From: Mermis nigrescens
Taxonomy: Eukaryota > Nematoda > Enoplea > Mermithida > Mermithidae
Length of the DNA stretch: 64,000 nt
NCBI GenBank assembly: GCA_036768485.1
Contig: JAVLUZ010000583.1
Coordinates: forward strand, 679,627-743,626
Reading direction: 5' to 3'
The notes beneath the pieces were generated by a model. The model had not been told where the DNA came from. It did not search any database and saw nothing but the letters and a program-made list of their open reading frames with translations. Position numbers and translations under genes: made by a program. Positions 1 through 11,927 of this stretch are shown piece by piece. The number at the start of each line of letters is the position of its first letter. Positions within the stretch are counted from its first letter, which is position 1.

Positions 1-1980
1 GTCGCAAAAAATTAAAAATCATCACAAAAATTGTTATGCTTTTTCTCCAGTGCGTTAAATAAAATTATTTTGGCAAGAAAGACTTCTAATAGCACTCGTT
101 TCCGACATCGATGTAAGCAAAAAGAGAAAATAATGTTTCACTCTATTTCTACTCGCATAATTAATCTGAATTGAATTAGGCTTTATACGACGCAGAGCGA
201 TTTCAGGCGAGCAATTGTGCACGTTAAGATTGTTTTGATTAAATTTTATTAATCGATGATCGATACAATGAATCTTAATTTCAGCTTTATTATTCCAATT
301 TTGGCATTTTAACATAGTTAATTTTTGATTTAATATTTAATAAGTATAATAAAAAAAAATTAATGAACTAATTTAATAATCTGGCACAGTTAATTTAATT
401 TAAATATTTTGATAATAATATTAAATTATTAAATTTAAGTGTAACACAATGATTAATATTTACAATTTAATTCATAATGATTTATAATTAATAAATAATA
501 TTAATTGATAATTAATACTATAATTTAATGATTTAACATAATGAATTTAATATTAACATTGTGACATCGTTTTACACACTTAACATTTTAATATGAATTT
601 TAACTTATACATTTTGAAATTATAAACTTGAAGCCGGAGCATGTTTGAACTTAGCATAGATAGCTGAGGACTAATCAGGAATGGGTGTAGGAGGTCTAGC
701 TGGACACCACAGAGGCCGAAAGACTCCCAGTATTAGTCAAACCCCCAAAATTAAATTTTTTAATTTTGTTGTTTTTCGCAAGTTATAATCTCAATTGATA
801 GAGCTCTATAGAAAGTTCGAATAAATTTTTTTGCTCCATCCTCGTTAACATCGGCATTTGTATAGCCTTTGAAAATTTTAGATTCCTCCCTAGACCCCTC
901 TACAGGAGCTGGCCTTGTATGGTACCAACAATAAGCTTAACGTGGATTAAATTAAGTGTGGACGATGGTCGACTAAAATCTTCAAGTTTTTGACTTTAGT
1001 CGAAAGAGCAAGCTATACGTATTGTGCTTGATTAGGGACAGTGCAAAAATATTAAAATAAGCATTCAAAACAAAAAGAGTGATGGGTGGATGAAGAACTA
1101 CTTAATAGTCTCTAGTTACTTCTCAGTTGATAGATCAAATTTAATGCGGATGATTTTGTTCGAGAACTGATCAAATCCTCTTAATAAACCGTCGATTGCC
1201 TGTAAATTAACGAAAGCAGTGTACAAAATGGATTATATATTTTCCGTTGAGAATCTTTGCAACTTATCTATCTGGAGTTTCATCTTGGCCGGAAAGTTGC
1301 TAATATTTATTATTCAATCATGAAACATTTGGGAGAGAACAAAAAGCCGTAGAATTTTTATTCGAATATTCCGGTTTTCATTGCTGATTGTTTCACAAAT
1401 CATGACTTACAACATAAACAACGTCATTTTAAGGATTTCTATATGTTTTTGCGCAAGAAAAATTGGTGTGTGTTCTCGCAGAATAACATGGCCATTGTCA
1501 AAATCAGGTAAGGCCTTGTTTTGGGGTACGAAGTGAAATACGTCATTCTGGGATTCCGCGCTAAGTTCTATCTGCCCGCATCGATCAGATGCCAAAAAAT
1601 AACGGAAGAATTGTACGAAAATTAACGTTTTAAGCCTCTGGCTTTTTTTCGGTAAACCTGATATTTCTGATTTTTTTGGGGGTCCAAACATATGCAGCCC
1701 TTAACAAATTTTCTTGCAGATGTAATAGATAAACTTAAAATTTCAAGCATTTCGATTCTAGTTAATTTCACTATACGAAATAACTCGTGGCCAAACGTGG
1801 ACGTGGGGTGGGGGTTCAGACCCCGAGATCCCAAAATACCATAACAGGTTACGATAGTACAATGAAATTGAATTTTTGTCATATGTTTTGCATTTTTTCG
1901 TGTTTTTCCCCATCCTGATCTCTCAGAATATAATCGCTGCCCATGTATGCTCGTCGCTCATTAGAACTTTTTTCCGGCAG
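1..1980. other. No recognisable exon; AT-rich flank or intron upstream of the first cyclase exon seen
   Basis: I found no confident coding exon on either strand. Positions 330-620 are almost pure A/T. A short GC-rich patch near 1,795-1,835 contains the inverted motif GGGGTTCAGACCCC, which resembles the ends of the dispersed elements found elsewhere in the window. The missing N-terminal part of the cyclase heme domain (about 85 residues in relatives) should lie 5' of position 1981 but was not found, so it may lie before the window. Confidence 0.5.
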
Positions 1981-2149
1981 GAGCAAACGGAAAGGCTTAT
2001 TGTATTATGTGAGAGGAATTGTGATGTTCGTTTGCGAAAGATTTTATAATATGAATGTACAGCTAGAACTTGTGGACCATTCGTATGAAGAAAATATTGA
2101 TCACGCTATATTCCGACTTCACTACGATAATCATAATTTCGACAAAATC
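1981..2149 (+). CDS. Cyclase exon: end of HNOB (heme) domain
   Basis: The acceptor is CTTTTTTCCGGCAG at 1966-1980 and the donor is GTAAGC at 2150. The exon begins one base into a codon and ends in phase 0. It encodes [11 protein letters not shown] and later [14 protein letters not shown], which resemble the C-terminal helix and strand of HNOB domains in atypical soluble cyclases. The proximal heme histidine would be in an earlier exon that was not seen. Confidence 0.7.
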
Positions 2150-5100
2150 GTAAGCGAATGCTCAATCCTGAGGTGTCATCTCAATTTAATAAATTTTTAG
2201 TGGCCTTATTACTCCTTTTAATTCTTTTCAAAATTAATAAAGTCTGCAGAAGCATATTAGCACTTAGCTGACTCATGTAAAACTTGCCAACATCAAATAC
2301 AATATGTACATTTTTATATTATCGTCGAATCTATTGTATTGACTCTTCAGATAATGTGCGCTTACAGTGACATTTTCCTTTTAAGCAAGGCTAAATCGTG
2401 ATTGTCCGTGACCTGCATTTAAATTTTAATTTTAATTTCATTTCAGGCTATTATTCTACAAAAAATGTTCATTTTTAGATGTGCATTTTTATTAAAAACT
2501 CAAAAATGCAAACATTTCCTAACAATCCTAAGTTTGAAATTAAAGTGAGGTTTCGAAATTAATTTTTACTCCTTTACATTGGCCAATGCGCAAAAAGTTA
2601 AAAACATGTCTTTTATTTTCCATTTTTCGATGATTTTCATCGTCCGTTTTCAACTTCTTACTTTTCAGAAAAGAGATTCTGTAGCCGAAGACGATCTACT
2701 TCGTTCGACGATAAAAATCACGTCAGGCGAATTTTTCGATGTGTTCCCATTTATTATTGTGTTCAACCGAGGCTTATGCATTCGACATATCGGTTTAGCT
2801 TTGATGCGTATCATGCCCCGCATCATAGGCCGTCGATTAAATGCCGAATTTGTTATCCTTAAGCCAGTGATAAATTTTACTTGGCTTGATGTAATTAAAT
2901 TATTGAACTTAGGGTGTAGTCCAACCCCAACCAGACATGCGCGTGGGAAGGACATGGGGTTCAAGACCACACGTGCGCGTATCGGGAATTGAGGATCGAT
3001 TAACTTCTCCCCAGAATATGACAAATCCAAAATCGATAACCCTCAGAATTCAATTTTTGGTCTATTTTGAGCAATTTTGTAACATCTGACCTGCAGAATT
3101 TGGCTATTGCACATCTACGGTCAGGATCCTCAAAATGAAAAGTCGGAAATTTGCTGGGAAAATGAGGTAAAATGAAGGTCAAAAATGGATAAAAATTAAA
3201 AATTTCCTTAAAAAATACTTTAATTGTGGAATAACGTAGTTTTAGCGCTATTTTAGCAATTATACCAGTTTTTAAGGTCATTTAGGCCCGATGAAGCTCA
3301 TTCTACATCTATAGTTCCAACCCAGCATCGTCATCCCGAGTCCCCTCTAACTAGACACGCACGCAGGCGAGGCTAGGGGTCTAAAGTTTAGAAAACGGCT
3401 TACAAAATAGAACAATTGGAATTTTTCAGAAAAAACAAATAAGAATAAACGCAAAAAACGAACGAAAGTCATAAGTTATCTTCTAAAGTGCTCGACAAGA
3501 AATTGTAGAATAACATGATTTCAATGCTTATTTACTCGTATACCAGTTTTTGGCATCTATTTTGGCTATGTTTCTAGGTTTTTTATTTAAGGTATTTTAA
3601 TTGTCGGTCTGGTGGAACTTTCAGCCGTTTTAGCTCTCAAAGGAATCACGTGTTACAACCATAGGTGCACAGCATAGCCGATTAGAGGGGCTCAGCCGGT
3701 ATGGGGGTAAAAAATTGAGCTTTTTTGGGCCAAAATGATCTAAAAAACTGGTTAAAGCACTAAAATAGCGTTAAAATGACGTTATTATACAGTTTTTGAT
3801 CAAATTGAAGCACTTTTGAAGAAAAATTTCAATTTTAATCCGTTTTTGGCCTTCATTTTTACTCAATTTCCCCATAAAATTTTCTATTTTTCTATTCTGT
3901 GGGTCTAGACCCCCGAACTTTCCACGTGCATGTCTGGACAACAAAAGGCTCACGTTGTTTTCATTTATTTTAATTTGTTAAGATTATTTGGTATCGAAAC
4001 AACGTTTTTGAATTGATGACCATAAACCCGATTTTTGACACGGACGCAGATTCACAGGAGGCTCGGACTCTGAAGATCACAAAATGTAATCTTATCATGA
4101 GGAAAATGCGAATTCCTCTTCATAATTTTGCTCTTCCAGTAGAAAATGAACGTCGGCATACAAGCAACGATAACAAAGCGAATTACTTGACGCTAAAAGG
4201 GCAGATGATATATATGTTAGAATGGGAGTCCATTTGTTTCCTCGGAAATCCAGTGTAAGGTCTTGATTGACTTTGATTTCCCATTCTACTCAAGTTAAAT
4301 TGATACAAAGGACTGCTAAAGAATACTTGAGAATAAATAATTGCAATGCAAGTGATGCTTAAACAAGTGCTCCAAATATTAAAATGGCGTTAAACATCGC
4401 TGATGTCTATAAATCTTTTTTTGCAAAAACAATAGATTTTCTACTATGTTGGTTTAATGTATAACTACGTTATTACTAAGTTTGATAATAAATTATTGCA
4501 GCATGGAAACGGCCCCAAAATCAAAGGGTTTTTTTACGAATTATTACTTTGCGAACAAACTTTCAGGCATGAATAAAAAATTGAAAAATAATATTACGAT
4601 AAACTTATAAAGAAGACTATTAATGTTTTACAGGCCCGTATCCAGGATCCGGCTGAAGGGGGGGTGGGCGGACCCAACACCGAATTGGCCTATAACTCGA
4701 AAAATTCGTCGGGATAGCTAACAAAAACTGCATTTCTTCGACGTTTTTCGATATGCTCCATCCAATAAGATTAAAGAATTCGAATTTCGTTGAGAAAATT
4801 TTTTTTCTTTAAAAAAGACTATAAAAAGTGTCATTTTTAATCGCGTTTGGAACAAAATGATGGAAAATATCTTATATTCGGCGTGAAGCTTCGAAAATTC
4901 GATGATTTTACGACAAAGGCTTCCGATTTTTACATCTTTCCGTGCATTATCTCACCTTCCAAAATTTTTTCCGGCCAGGGGGACGCCCCCGCCCCGTATA
5001 TACTGATGCCGATGGATTGAGCTTCTTAGGAAACGTCCGAAAATGGAGAAGATTTTCGCTCCTTCCAGTTTTCCAGCAATTTTTAACCTTTGAAGATATT

Positions 5101-8100
5101 TAGATCCCACAACCCCATAGACCACTGAGATATTACGCATCTTTTAGCACGAGCTAAACTTTCGACCATTTAGTTAAAATGATGAAATGAAATTTTGGTA
5201 TTTTTATGCCTCAAGAAAATAATGTATTCCTTTATTGATTTTTACTTTTAATTTACTTTTACCATATTTTTGGTTCTATTTTAATCTACTTAGATTTGCT
5301 AACCTGCGACAAATGCACGATTCTGGCTTATTCATAAATGACTTTGCAATGCACGATTCGAGTCGAGATTTAGTCCTTTGTAACACGGTTCAAAAAGGAG
5401 AGCTAAACCTTTTACTAGATCAGGTTCGAATCATTTTAATTGTGTATGAGTGTAAATTGCACATTATTATTATTACCTCTAGGTAGGTGCAGTAAAATTA
5501 TGTAAAATAAAATTCATAAAATATCGTATAATTAAAAAACAAAAATATAATAGAAAAACTTGCGGATTAAAATTTGAAAATTTATAAACGTCATAGACGA
5601 TATTTTACGAAACGCAAAAAAATCTACATTTGTTCTGTGTAAAGGTTTTTCTTCCGCTAGCCGAACTAATGTGCTTAAAAAATTATTTTATCAGATCCGT
5701 TTCCCTAATTTTTGAGCCAATATTATATCAACGATTTCTAAGTTTCAAGCCTTTTTGAAGCATAAATCATGCCTAGGGGTTAGCAAAAAACTTTTTTAGC
5801 CAAACTGGCCTAAAAATGTTATAAATGCTAAAATGACGTCGTATGTTATGTTACTCCACAGTTTCTTATTAACTTCAAGCACCGTTTGCACAAGATGTTT
5901 GATTTTCATCAATTTTCGGCCTTTATTTTGCTTTATTTTCTCTAAAATAATTTCTGTCTTCGCAATCTGGTGGCAACTCCAACCAACCGCAGTCTTTCGA
6001 CCCCACACTTTTAACGTTTTTCTGTTTCATTTCATGCATGAGGAAGTACGTCACTGAAACTGCGAATAAATTTATCAATAAAGTTTAAACATCGGTTACG
6101 TCAGTATTTCGTGGAAATTTTAAGACAAATTATATGTCTCACAATCACTACCAGAATCAAATCTGGCCGGAATCGTTCTGTAAAGTTATTCCGTAAAAAT
6201 TATCAGAAAACTCGGTTGTACAATGACATTTAAAATATGCTCTTCTCTAAGGAAGCACGCAAAGCAAATAAATTACAAGAAAGCATTGAACAACTCAAAG
6301 CGGCACATTCAAAGACTGACGAGCTTTTGTATCAGCTATTACCAAAATCGGTTGCTGACAAGTTGAGGAAGGGAATTCCTGCAGTTAAAACCTGTGAGGT
6401 AGGTATCAAATTCGAAAATAAAGTTTGTCTGATTTTATGCCTTTTTATTTGGCATATCATTTTACGAGAAAAATTTAACTCTATCGTAAGTTTAATTAAG
6501 TCCAATAAGCCGCTTATTTTATTTAATTATATTCTTTAAGGCTACAGCTCATATTTCTTGAGGGGTCTGGGGATCTATAACTCGACAGAAGGGCTGCTGA
6601 TTCCCGCAAATGAGTTGTTGACCCCAGGATTTTTGATTTTCCTAAAAATCATAGAAAATGTGCTGTTTTAGCGTTCTTAGCGATCGCTTTGTGTCATTTA
6701 GTCATTTATAATATCATGTTTATTTATTTGAACTTTTTTCAAATCTTTTAAGTTTCTGCCTTAACGAGGAAAAATTTCCAGAGAATTCAAAAATAAATTT
6801 TCCGTCGCTTGCACATTCTTTTTTTATTATTAAAATTTTTCGGGATTGGCCCTACTAGAAGTACAATTTTATCCCACTTTCTAATACGATATTGTCATCG
6901 TTTTATAAAAATTAGTGGCTTAATAGCTAAATAGGGTAAAATCTATTAATCAGTAATCAACAAGGGCTGCAAAAAAGTTAAAAAAATTGGATAAAAAGTA
7001 AAAAAATTAAAACATTGTATTAAACTAACAAAATTTTTCTAAGAGCTTCGAAAGTGCGACGATACTTTTCACGGATATTGTCGGCTTCACAACCATTGCT
7101 TCGAAAATACCGCCAATATCAGTCGTTCACCTTTTAAATATTATGTTTTCGGATTTTGACGCCTTGACCGAACAACATGGTGTTTTCAAGGTAAAAATCA
7201 ATTCATCAAAAGTTTGATAATCTAAAGCAAAATGATTCGTTGTGCTAACGGCTGATTTTTCGAGAACTTCTGTGTAACAAGTACAGAATGAAGCTGCACT
7301 AGCATTAAAGGAAAATAATTAAATTTATTTGTGATTCACTGGTTGAGCATAGCTAATAGTGAAATATCTTTAAAATGCATAGGCAGGGCCTAAATCTGGG
7401 GCCTAGGATGAGTCCAAACATTTTCAAAGTATGTATGAAAAAAGGGCCAGAAAATGTTTAATTGACTTTTTCATTCATTAAGCAACTTTTTTGTAGACAA
7501 CAAATAAAAAATATTTATAAATAATGTTTTTAAATAGGTCGAGACGATAGGCGATGCTTACATGATAGCCGGTGGAGCACCTGTGAGGAAAGCATACCAT
7601 CCTGAATATGTGTGCGATTGCGCTTTGTCGTTGATAAATTCGGTTAAATCTACGGTCGAGGTCACATCGAACACACCGATTCAAATAAGAGCAGGTCCGC
7701 CTACGTATAATTTGTTTAATCTAATTTATTTTAATTAAATTATCTGACTAATTTTTGTTATTTATTTACTTAATTTATTTTTATTTTTATTTTCCTTTCA
7801 AAAAAGAGCGTGCATACGGGACACGTAGTTGCTGGTGTTGTGGGTCTCCAAATGCCCAGATATTGCCTATTTGGAGAAAATGTTGCAATAGCGATCAAAA
7901 TGGAAAGCACTGGATCGGTAAGCGTCCTTCAGTCTTTTATCACCATTTCTTTGCTTCGACACGAATTCCCGAAAATTAAAAATAACAACATTTAACGTTA
8001 TCCTACTTATATATTTTCTCTTCATTTGAAGTGCGATTCTTGATTTTTAGCAATGTACTATAGTTTATCGATTTCCTAGATTTGATAAAAAAATTATTAA

Positions 8101-10875
8101 TGAGGAGGCAAAATTTGATATTTTTTCCGATTTTGAGGTCAACTTTGAAGTGGTATTCTCCTGATTACAAGAAACAATATGAAAATAGAAATGAATCACC
8201 TCACCAATTATTTATTCTACTATTTGGAACATAATCTTGGACGCTTTATAAATACAAAATAGTTTTCGTATCTTTACCGTGATATTAAACTCGTGGATCT
8301 AGACCAAATGCACAGCATAGCCGGTCCGAAGGGGTCAATCAGAGAGTATTTTGTGTTAAAACGATAATGACCATCAGTAGTTCAAATGCTAACATATATG
8401 TACATATGAACTATTTTTATTCATTGTCTCATTAAACCCATGCAGCTCTGTCATAAAATTCTAGATTATAATCTATTTTTGGCTCTCATTTTGCCTTATT
8501 CTTCCTAAACAATGTCCCATTTTTATCCTTTTTATCCTATGGATCTATACCTCAACTCCACTTCTTTCCTATGTGCATGTCTGGCCTGGACAAAGGAGCA
8601 AAAAAGAAACTTGAATGAAAAATAGGCTGAATCGAGGCCAAAAACAGATGAAAATCAAACCATTCTACAGCAATGTTTGAAATCGGTTATCTTCAGTAGA
8701 ATAAAACTCTCCGGCTGGCCCCCAGACTGTCCATATTGCACACATTTACGTTACGAACTACCCATTTTATTATTTCATCTGCTTGGTTTGCAAACTTTAG
8801 CCAATGAAGATTCAAATATCCGAAGCAACGAAAAATGCCTTAAGTGCTCTAGGGCTGAGCGATTTCGTCCTCTCCTTTAATAAATTGGCAGAAATTTCGG
8901 TGAGCTTATACGTATTGAAGGCATTGTTATAAAAAATAGTAGTCCGTTTCAAACAAGTTCACAAGTTTTATTTCAGAAGTCGATTTTTCATTTTTAATTT
9001 AATTTAATTTTTAATTTAATGCAATTTTTAATTTTTAGTCTAATTTTCTACTTTCACTCCCACTTCCACCTGATAATTTTCAGTTATCATTAGATGTAGT
9101 CTTTTTCATTCTCTCGAGATATCCAAGTAAGTTTTGTATGAAAGCTGCTATTAACATAATTTTGGAATCAAAATACCGAAACGCATAAATAATCTGCTGA
9201 AAAAGCTTGAATAAGTAAAACAGACTAAAAAAGTATATTCAAGCTAATGTGAACAAGGCAGCAAACTGCGTGTCCTGCGCAGATGCCGGCCGTATTGGTA
9301 GTTTCTCAGTGACTTTTTAATTGGTTAGTTATCGTGAGTAATTTGTCTTGAAATATTAAACAGGCCAGATTTGTGATTTCTCAGTAATTGTTTAATGGCT
9401 AATCATGGCCATACATTCACAGCATGGGAATTTCGAGGGAATCATAAAGTACCTTTTTGGTTTAAAAATGGTAGGTACGCGTTAAAAACATCGTTTTTCG
9501 GCGTTTCTGATGATGCTCTATCTATCTAAAGCATAAAAATATTTTAAAAAATTCGAAAAAAAGCTTTAAAAAAATGGATAAAATTGAACAAAAGTTAGTT
9601 AAAACATGAGTATAATGGCGCGAAGCGCCAAACATTTGACACTTGTGAGCCAATTGATAGCTAAAATGCTTAAAAAGTACCTTTTCTACGAATTTCCAGA
9701 AAATTTTTGGGAATTTCGAAAAATCACGGATTTTGGGAGGGGGTGAAAAAATTGGGGGAATATTTCTTGGGGGAAGAGGGAAAATCCCCCCAGAACCCCC
9801 AAAATCATGTATGATCATGACTCATTTGTATAGAATATTTAAACATGTAGAAATTAGGAAAGTAATCGTTTCATGAAAAGCACCTACCTTTTCTGCTATT
9901 TTTTTGAAAGCAGCTGATTCATTGTGCTATGATTGAACTTGCTACCAAATCGTCTTCTGATTTTCAGCACATAACTAAAAGCACCTGTTAATACCATAAA
10001 CTGAGGATCGAAATCAGAGTTGCTGCACTGTATTGCCCGATTAGGGCTATCTAGGCTGACATTCACACATATGCGTGGGAATCGGGAGAGGTTCAGACCA
10101 GACATAATTGAAGACCAAACTTTCAAATTTTCTTCGAAGGAACTTCAAATTCACCATTTACTGCGTAATGTAATTCTAACGCTATTTTAGCGCTTATTCT
10201 AGTTTTTGAGGTCATTTTGCCCCAAAAAGCTCAATTTTTGTCCCCTTGATACTGGCTGACTTCCAGATAAATCATGCTGAGTATCTATACTATTGAAAAT
10301 CCGACAAAGCCTTGAGATCGATAGTAGATCCCCAGAATTTAGGTCTCGGCATTTTTTGGGACTTTTTGCCAAAATGCTCCACGTATGTGTGGCATAGCTG
10401 AACACTCATTTTAATGCGGAGCTTAGTGCGGCTTGAAATTCTTATCGATGATTGCCATTGTGCAGAAATGGTCAGAAATTGTTTTCGATGTCGAAAATCT
10501 CTATTTCTACCTCAGTACGTAAATAGTTTACCTTAGTTTCCTAATAAAATCGAATGTATGTAGGTAAAATATTTTCTCTGCTTTTTTATGCTTTGCTCTA
10601 AACACATTTTATGTACTTTCTTTCCGTGTACGAACTTTATTCAATCCTTACAGACGAAATGCAGGCTGAAAACTTATTGGTTAGAAAAGAAAAATGGTCC
10701 ATTCCGTCCTCCCAGCCCCATTGAAGATGAGAAATCAGAAGAATTGACCGAATTTGATGCGAATGGAAAAGCCGAAGGAGAACAAGATGAAGAAAATAGT
10801 GAAATTGGTTCATCGTATACACCCATTGACTTGGTCGAACTTAGGCGATTTTCGGCAGAAAGCTACACGACATGA
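1981..10875 (+). CDS. Atypical soluble guanylyl cyclase (Gyc-88E / GCY-31-like), partial, 10 exons seen
   Basis: Proposed exons: 1981-2149, 2669-2890, 3983-4254, 5294-5423, 6252-6398, 7044-7190, 7538-7690, 7807-7917, 8801-8899 and 10654-10875. They sum to 556 residues plus stop. In order they encode the end of the heme-NO-binding (HNOB) domain (1-56), the HNOBA/PAS-like region (57-264), a short signalling coiled coil (about 265-290), a class III cyclase domain (about 314-490) and an acidic tail. The family makes cGMP from GTP in the cytosol. Atypical members in flies and worms act in oxygen-sensing neurons; that role is family knowledge, not shown here. The metal Asp residues (324, 368), the guanine-binding Glu (364) and Cys (433) are present. 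The catalytic Asn and Arg are replaced by Ala440 and Lys444, so activity alone is doubtful. The seventh intron joins in frame only with a GC donor. It could be a regulatory subunit or a decaying gene. Confidence 0.85.
2669..2890 (+). CDS. Cyclase exon: start of HNOBA (PAS-like) domain
   Basis: The acceptor TTACTTTTCAG ends at 2668 and the donor is GTAATT at 2891. The exon is 74 codons, phase 0 on both sides. It contains [20 protein letters not shown] and [13 protein letters not shown], the FPFH(I/V)xF and RILP signatures of the HNOBA region. The downstream open frame into 2,992 is intron read-through. Confidence 0.8.
3665..3938. repeat. Dispersed element family 1, near full length
   Basis: It begins TGCACAGCATAGCCGATTAG and ends CCACGTGCATGTCTGG. 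Inside are a TAGCG/CGTTATTATACAG core, the phrase CCGTTTTTGGCCTTCATTTT and GGGTCTAGACCC near the right end. The same about-275-bp structure recurs at 8,309, 12,228, 13,801, 33,463 and their duplicates. It has no coding capacity and is probably a non-autonomous transposon or MITE. A degenerate relative occupies about 2,930-3,360. Confidence 0.7.
3983..4254 (+). CDS. Cyclase exon: central HNOBA domain
   Basis: The exon starts after ATTTGTTAAG and reads [19 protein letters not shown]. It later carries [20 protein letters not shown], a hallmark of soluble cyclases. It ends two bases into a Val codon before GTAAGG (4255). The phase matches the next exon. Confidence 0.85.
4632..4998. repeat. Dispersed element family 5 (intron copy in the cyclase)
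   Basis: It starts GGCCCGTATCCAGGATCCGG and ends in GGCCAGGGGGACGCCCCCG. GC-rich ends enclose an AT-rich centre with CATCTTTCCGTGCATTATCT. The reverse-oriented relatives are at 13,208, 23,838, 36,288 and 50,069. Confidence 0.6.
5294..5423 (+). CDS. Cyclase exon: end of HNOBA domain
   Basis: The exon completes the split Val codon and encodes [17 protein letters not shown], matching the conserved L-(Y/F)-hNDhxMHDxSRDLhL segment before the coiled coil. The donor GTTCGA at 5424 is a weaker site. The exon ends in phase 0 after LLLDQ. Confidence 0.85.
5765..6042. repeat. Dispersed element family 1, degenerate
   Basis: The order of motifs is the same as at 3,665 (AGCCAAACTGGCCTAAAAATG, GCTAAAATGACGTCGTATG, TTTCGGCCTTTATTTTGC), with poor ends. 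It lies in the cyclase intron between 5,424 and 6,251. Confidence 0.5.
6252..6398 (+). CDS. Cyclase exon: signalling coiled coil
   Basis: A heptad-like helix with [20 protein letters not shown] leads into [17 protein letters not shown], the canonical lead into class III cyclase domains. The acceptor TCTCTAAG and donor GTAGGT flank 49 whole codons. The open frame extending to 6,539 is intron. Confidence 0.88.
7044..7190 (+). CDS. Cyclase exon: catalytic domain, first metal Asp
   Basis: The exon encodes [20 protein letters not shown] and [20 protein letters not shown]. The Asp in FTDIVGFT is the first metal ligand of class III cyclases. The acceptor TTTTTCTAAG and donor GTAAAA flank 49 codons in phase 0. 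The open frame is short, so it is easily missed by ORF scans. Confidence 0.88.
7538..7690 (+). CDS. Cyclase exon: guanine Glu and second metal Asp
   Basis: The exon starts [15 protein letters not shown], with the guanine-specifying Glu and the second metal Asp, and runs to SNTPIQIR. Ending at AGA (7690) before GCAGGT gives phase 0 and matches the next exon. The more obvious GT donor (GCAG|GTCC, exon end 7694) gives phase 1 and breaks the frame. The end coordinate is therefore uncertain by four bases. Confidence 0.75.
7807..7917 (+). CDS. Cyclase exon: Cys present, catalytic Asn and Arg replaced
   Basis: The exon follows a run of A and AAG, and reads [19 protein letters not shown], then [17 protein letters not shown]. 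Relatives have FGDTVN-TASRMES here: the transition-state Asn is Ala and the Arg is Lys. The donor is GTAAGC at 7918. Confidence 0.8.
8309..8584. repeat. Dispersed element family 1
   Basis: It begins TGCACAGCATAGCCGGTCCG and ends ATGTGCATGTCTGG, with TTTTTGGCTCTCATTTTGCC inside. It is in the same orientation as the copy at 3,665 and lies in the cyclase intron between 7,918 and 8,800. Confidence 0.6.
8801..8899 (+). CDS. Cyclase exon: end of catalytic domain
   Basis: The acceptor is CAAACTTTAG and the donor GTGAGC (8900). The 33 codons include [18 protein letters not shown], equivalent to the PxKIHISxxTxxxL element after the MESTG motif. Phase 0 on both sides. Confidence 0.82.
8900..10653. other. 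Longest cyclase intron, repeat-filled, no exon seen
   Basis: This 1.75-kb intron contains a family 2 element (9,421-9,810), a partial family 1 end (about 10,190-10,285) and AT-rich DNA. I saw no open frame with cyclase similarity in it. Confidence 0.6.
9421..9810. repeat. Dispersed element family 2 with GCGAAGC hairpin
   Basis: It runs from AGCATGGGAATTTCG through GGTAGGTACGCGTTAAAAAC and GATGCTCTATCTATCTAAAG. The perfect hairpin GGCGCGAAGCGCC is at 9617-9629, and the right end is G-rich (GGGGGAATATTTCTTGGGGG). The family recurs at 11,928, 25,912, 35,010 and 51,828. Confidence 0.65.
10654..10875 (+). CDS. Cyclase last exon: GRLKTYWL motif and acidic tail
   Basis: After TCCTTACAG the exon encodes [16 protein letters not shown], the final strand of the cyclase fold (G-K-G-x-M-x-T-Y-W/F-L in relatives). 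A Glu/Asp-rich tail follows, ending in SAESYTT and TGA at 10873-10875. From 10,754 onward this exon is copied at 33,846. Confidence 0.9.
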   Translation, partial: TKCRLKTYWLEKKNGPFRPPSPIEDEKSEELTEFDANGKAEGEQDEENSEIGSSYTPIDLVELRRFSAESYTT

Positions 10876-11734
10876 TTAAGTGTTCAATTTATCGTTTTTT
10901 CTCATTTGGTGTGTTTTGTGAATTAAAAATTTCGGAATGCAGTAAAACTTTTTGGGCTTGGTTCGCAATGTAGAATTTTTTTAAATTCTCGGTTATTTTT
11001 CATTTTAACCCTTCAAAAATGAAAAATTTTAAGCAAAATTTTGAAATGTGGAAAAAATTTAGGGCTATGGTTTCAAATATGAATTGAATAGCTAGAAACA
11101 AATGAGGGTGTACAAGTATTTCACATGAACCAACATACGTGAGAGCAATGCAATTTCACTCTGACTTAAATTTGTTTTTATTAGGCACGTCTAAAACTCG
11201 CTCGACAGCCATGACGCGCATTCATCAAATTTGTAGGTATGCTAAATGACTAAAATCGTAAGTTGAGTTATCATGAATATATTTCTTGGGAATAAAAGTG
11301 AAAGATTAGTCAGCAAAAGCGTCGAAATAACTCAGCATTTTTTCATTTTTCGCCACGCTTTTGCCGATTTTTCTATTTATTTTGCAAAATTTTTTGTGCT
11401 AACTCGAATATGTTTTCAGATTTTTTAAACTATATTTATGATATTTTTGAATAAATAGACACGCATGCAATAGCGTTCACGCACTTGCAAAGAGATATGC
11501 CCGCGGTGGAGAGGGAGAGCTAGGCCTAGATTCTCAAAATTAAAAAAATAGTTTTTGAGAAAGATATAGAAAAATGGAAACGAAATATTGATTAAATCAA
11601 AAAGTTTTCAGTAAACGTATTCGAAATTGACTAGAAATTGTGGATTAATATAGCATTTGCGTTTTTTACGCTGTGTGCATCTGTGGCATTTATGCTTGCA
11701 CTAAATCACTCGAGTAAAATATGATAATCCACGG

Positions 11735-11895
11735 TTTCTAGTAATTTTTAAGCTTCTCTGAAAAGCATTTTCGATTTTCATTCATTTTCAGCCTTCTTTT
11801 TTCAATTTCTTAGAGAAATGTTCCATTTTTTCTTTGTAGGGACCCCCAACTCTCCCCCACGTGCATATATGAGCCTGACCAGACATGCACGTAAA
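11735..11895. repeat. Partial family 1 element between cyclase and A1
   Basis: TTCATTTTCAGCCTTCTTTT and CCCCCACGTGCATATATGAG mark the right half of a family 1 element. The duplicate is at about 34,820-34,975. Confidence 0.45.
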
Positions 11896-11927
11896 AGCTT
11901 TGGAGTTCTGACTCTACATGCACAGCA

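Noticed and set aside
7755..7979. 74-codon + strand frame over the cyclase exon at 7,807
   Set aside because: It is the +1 frame of the real exon. The frame with [11 protein letters not shown] matches cyclases.
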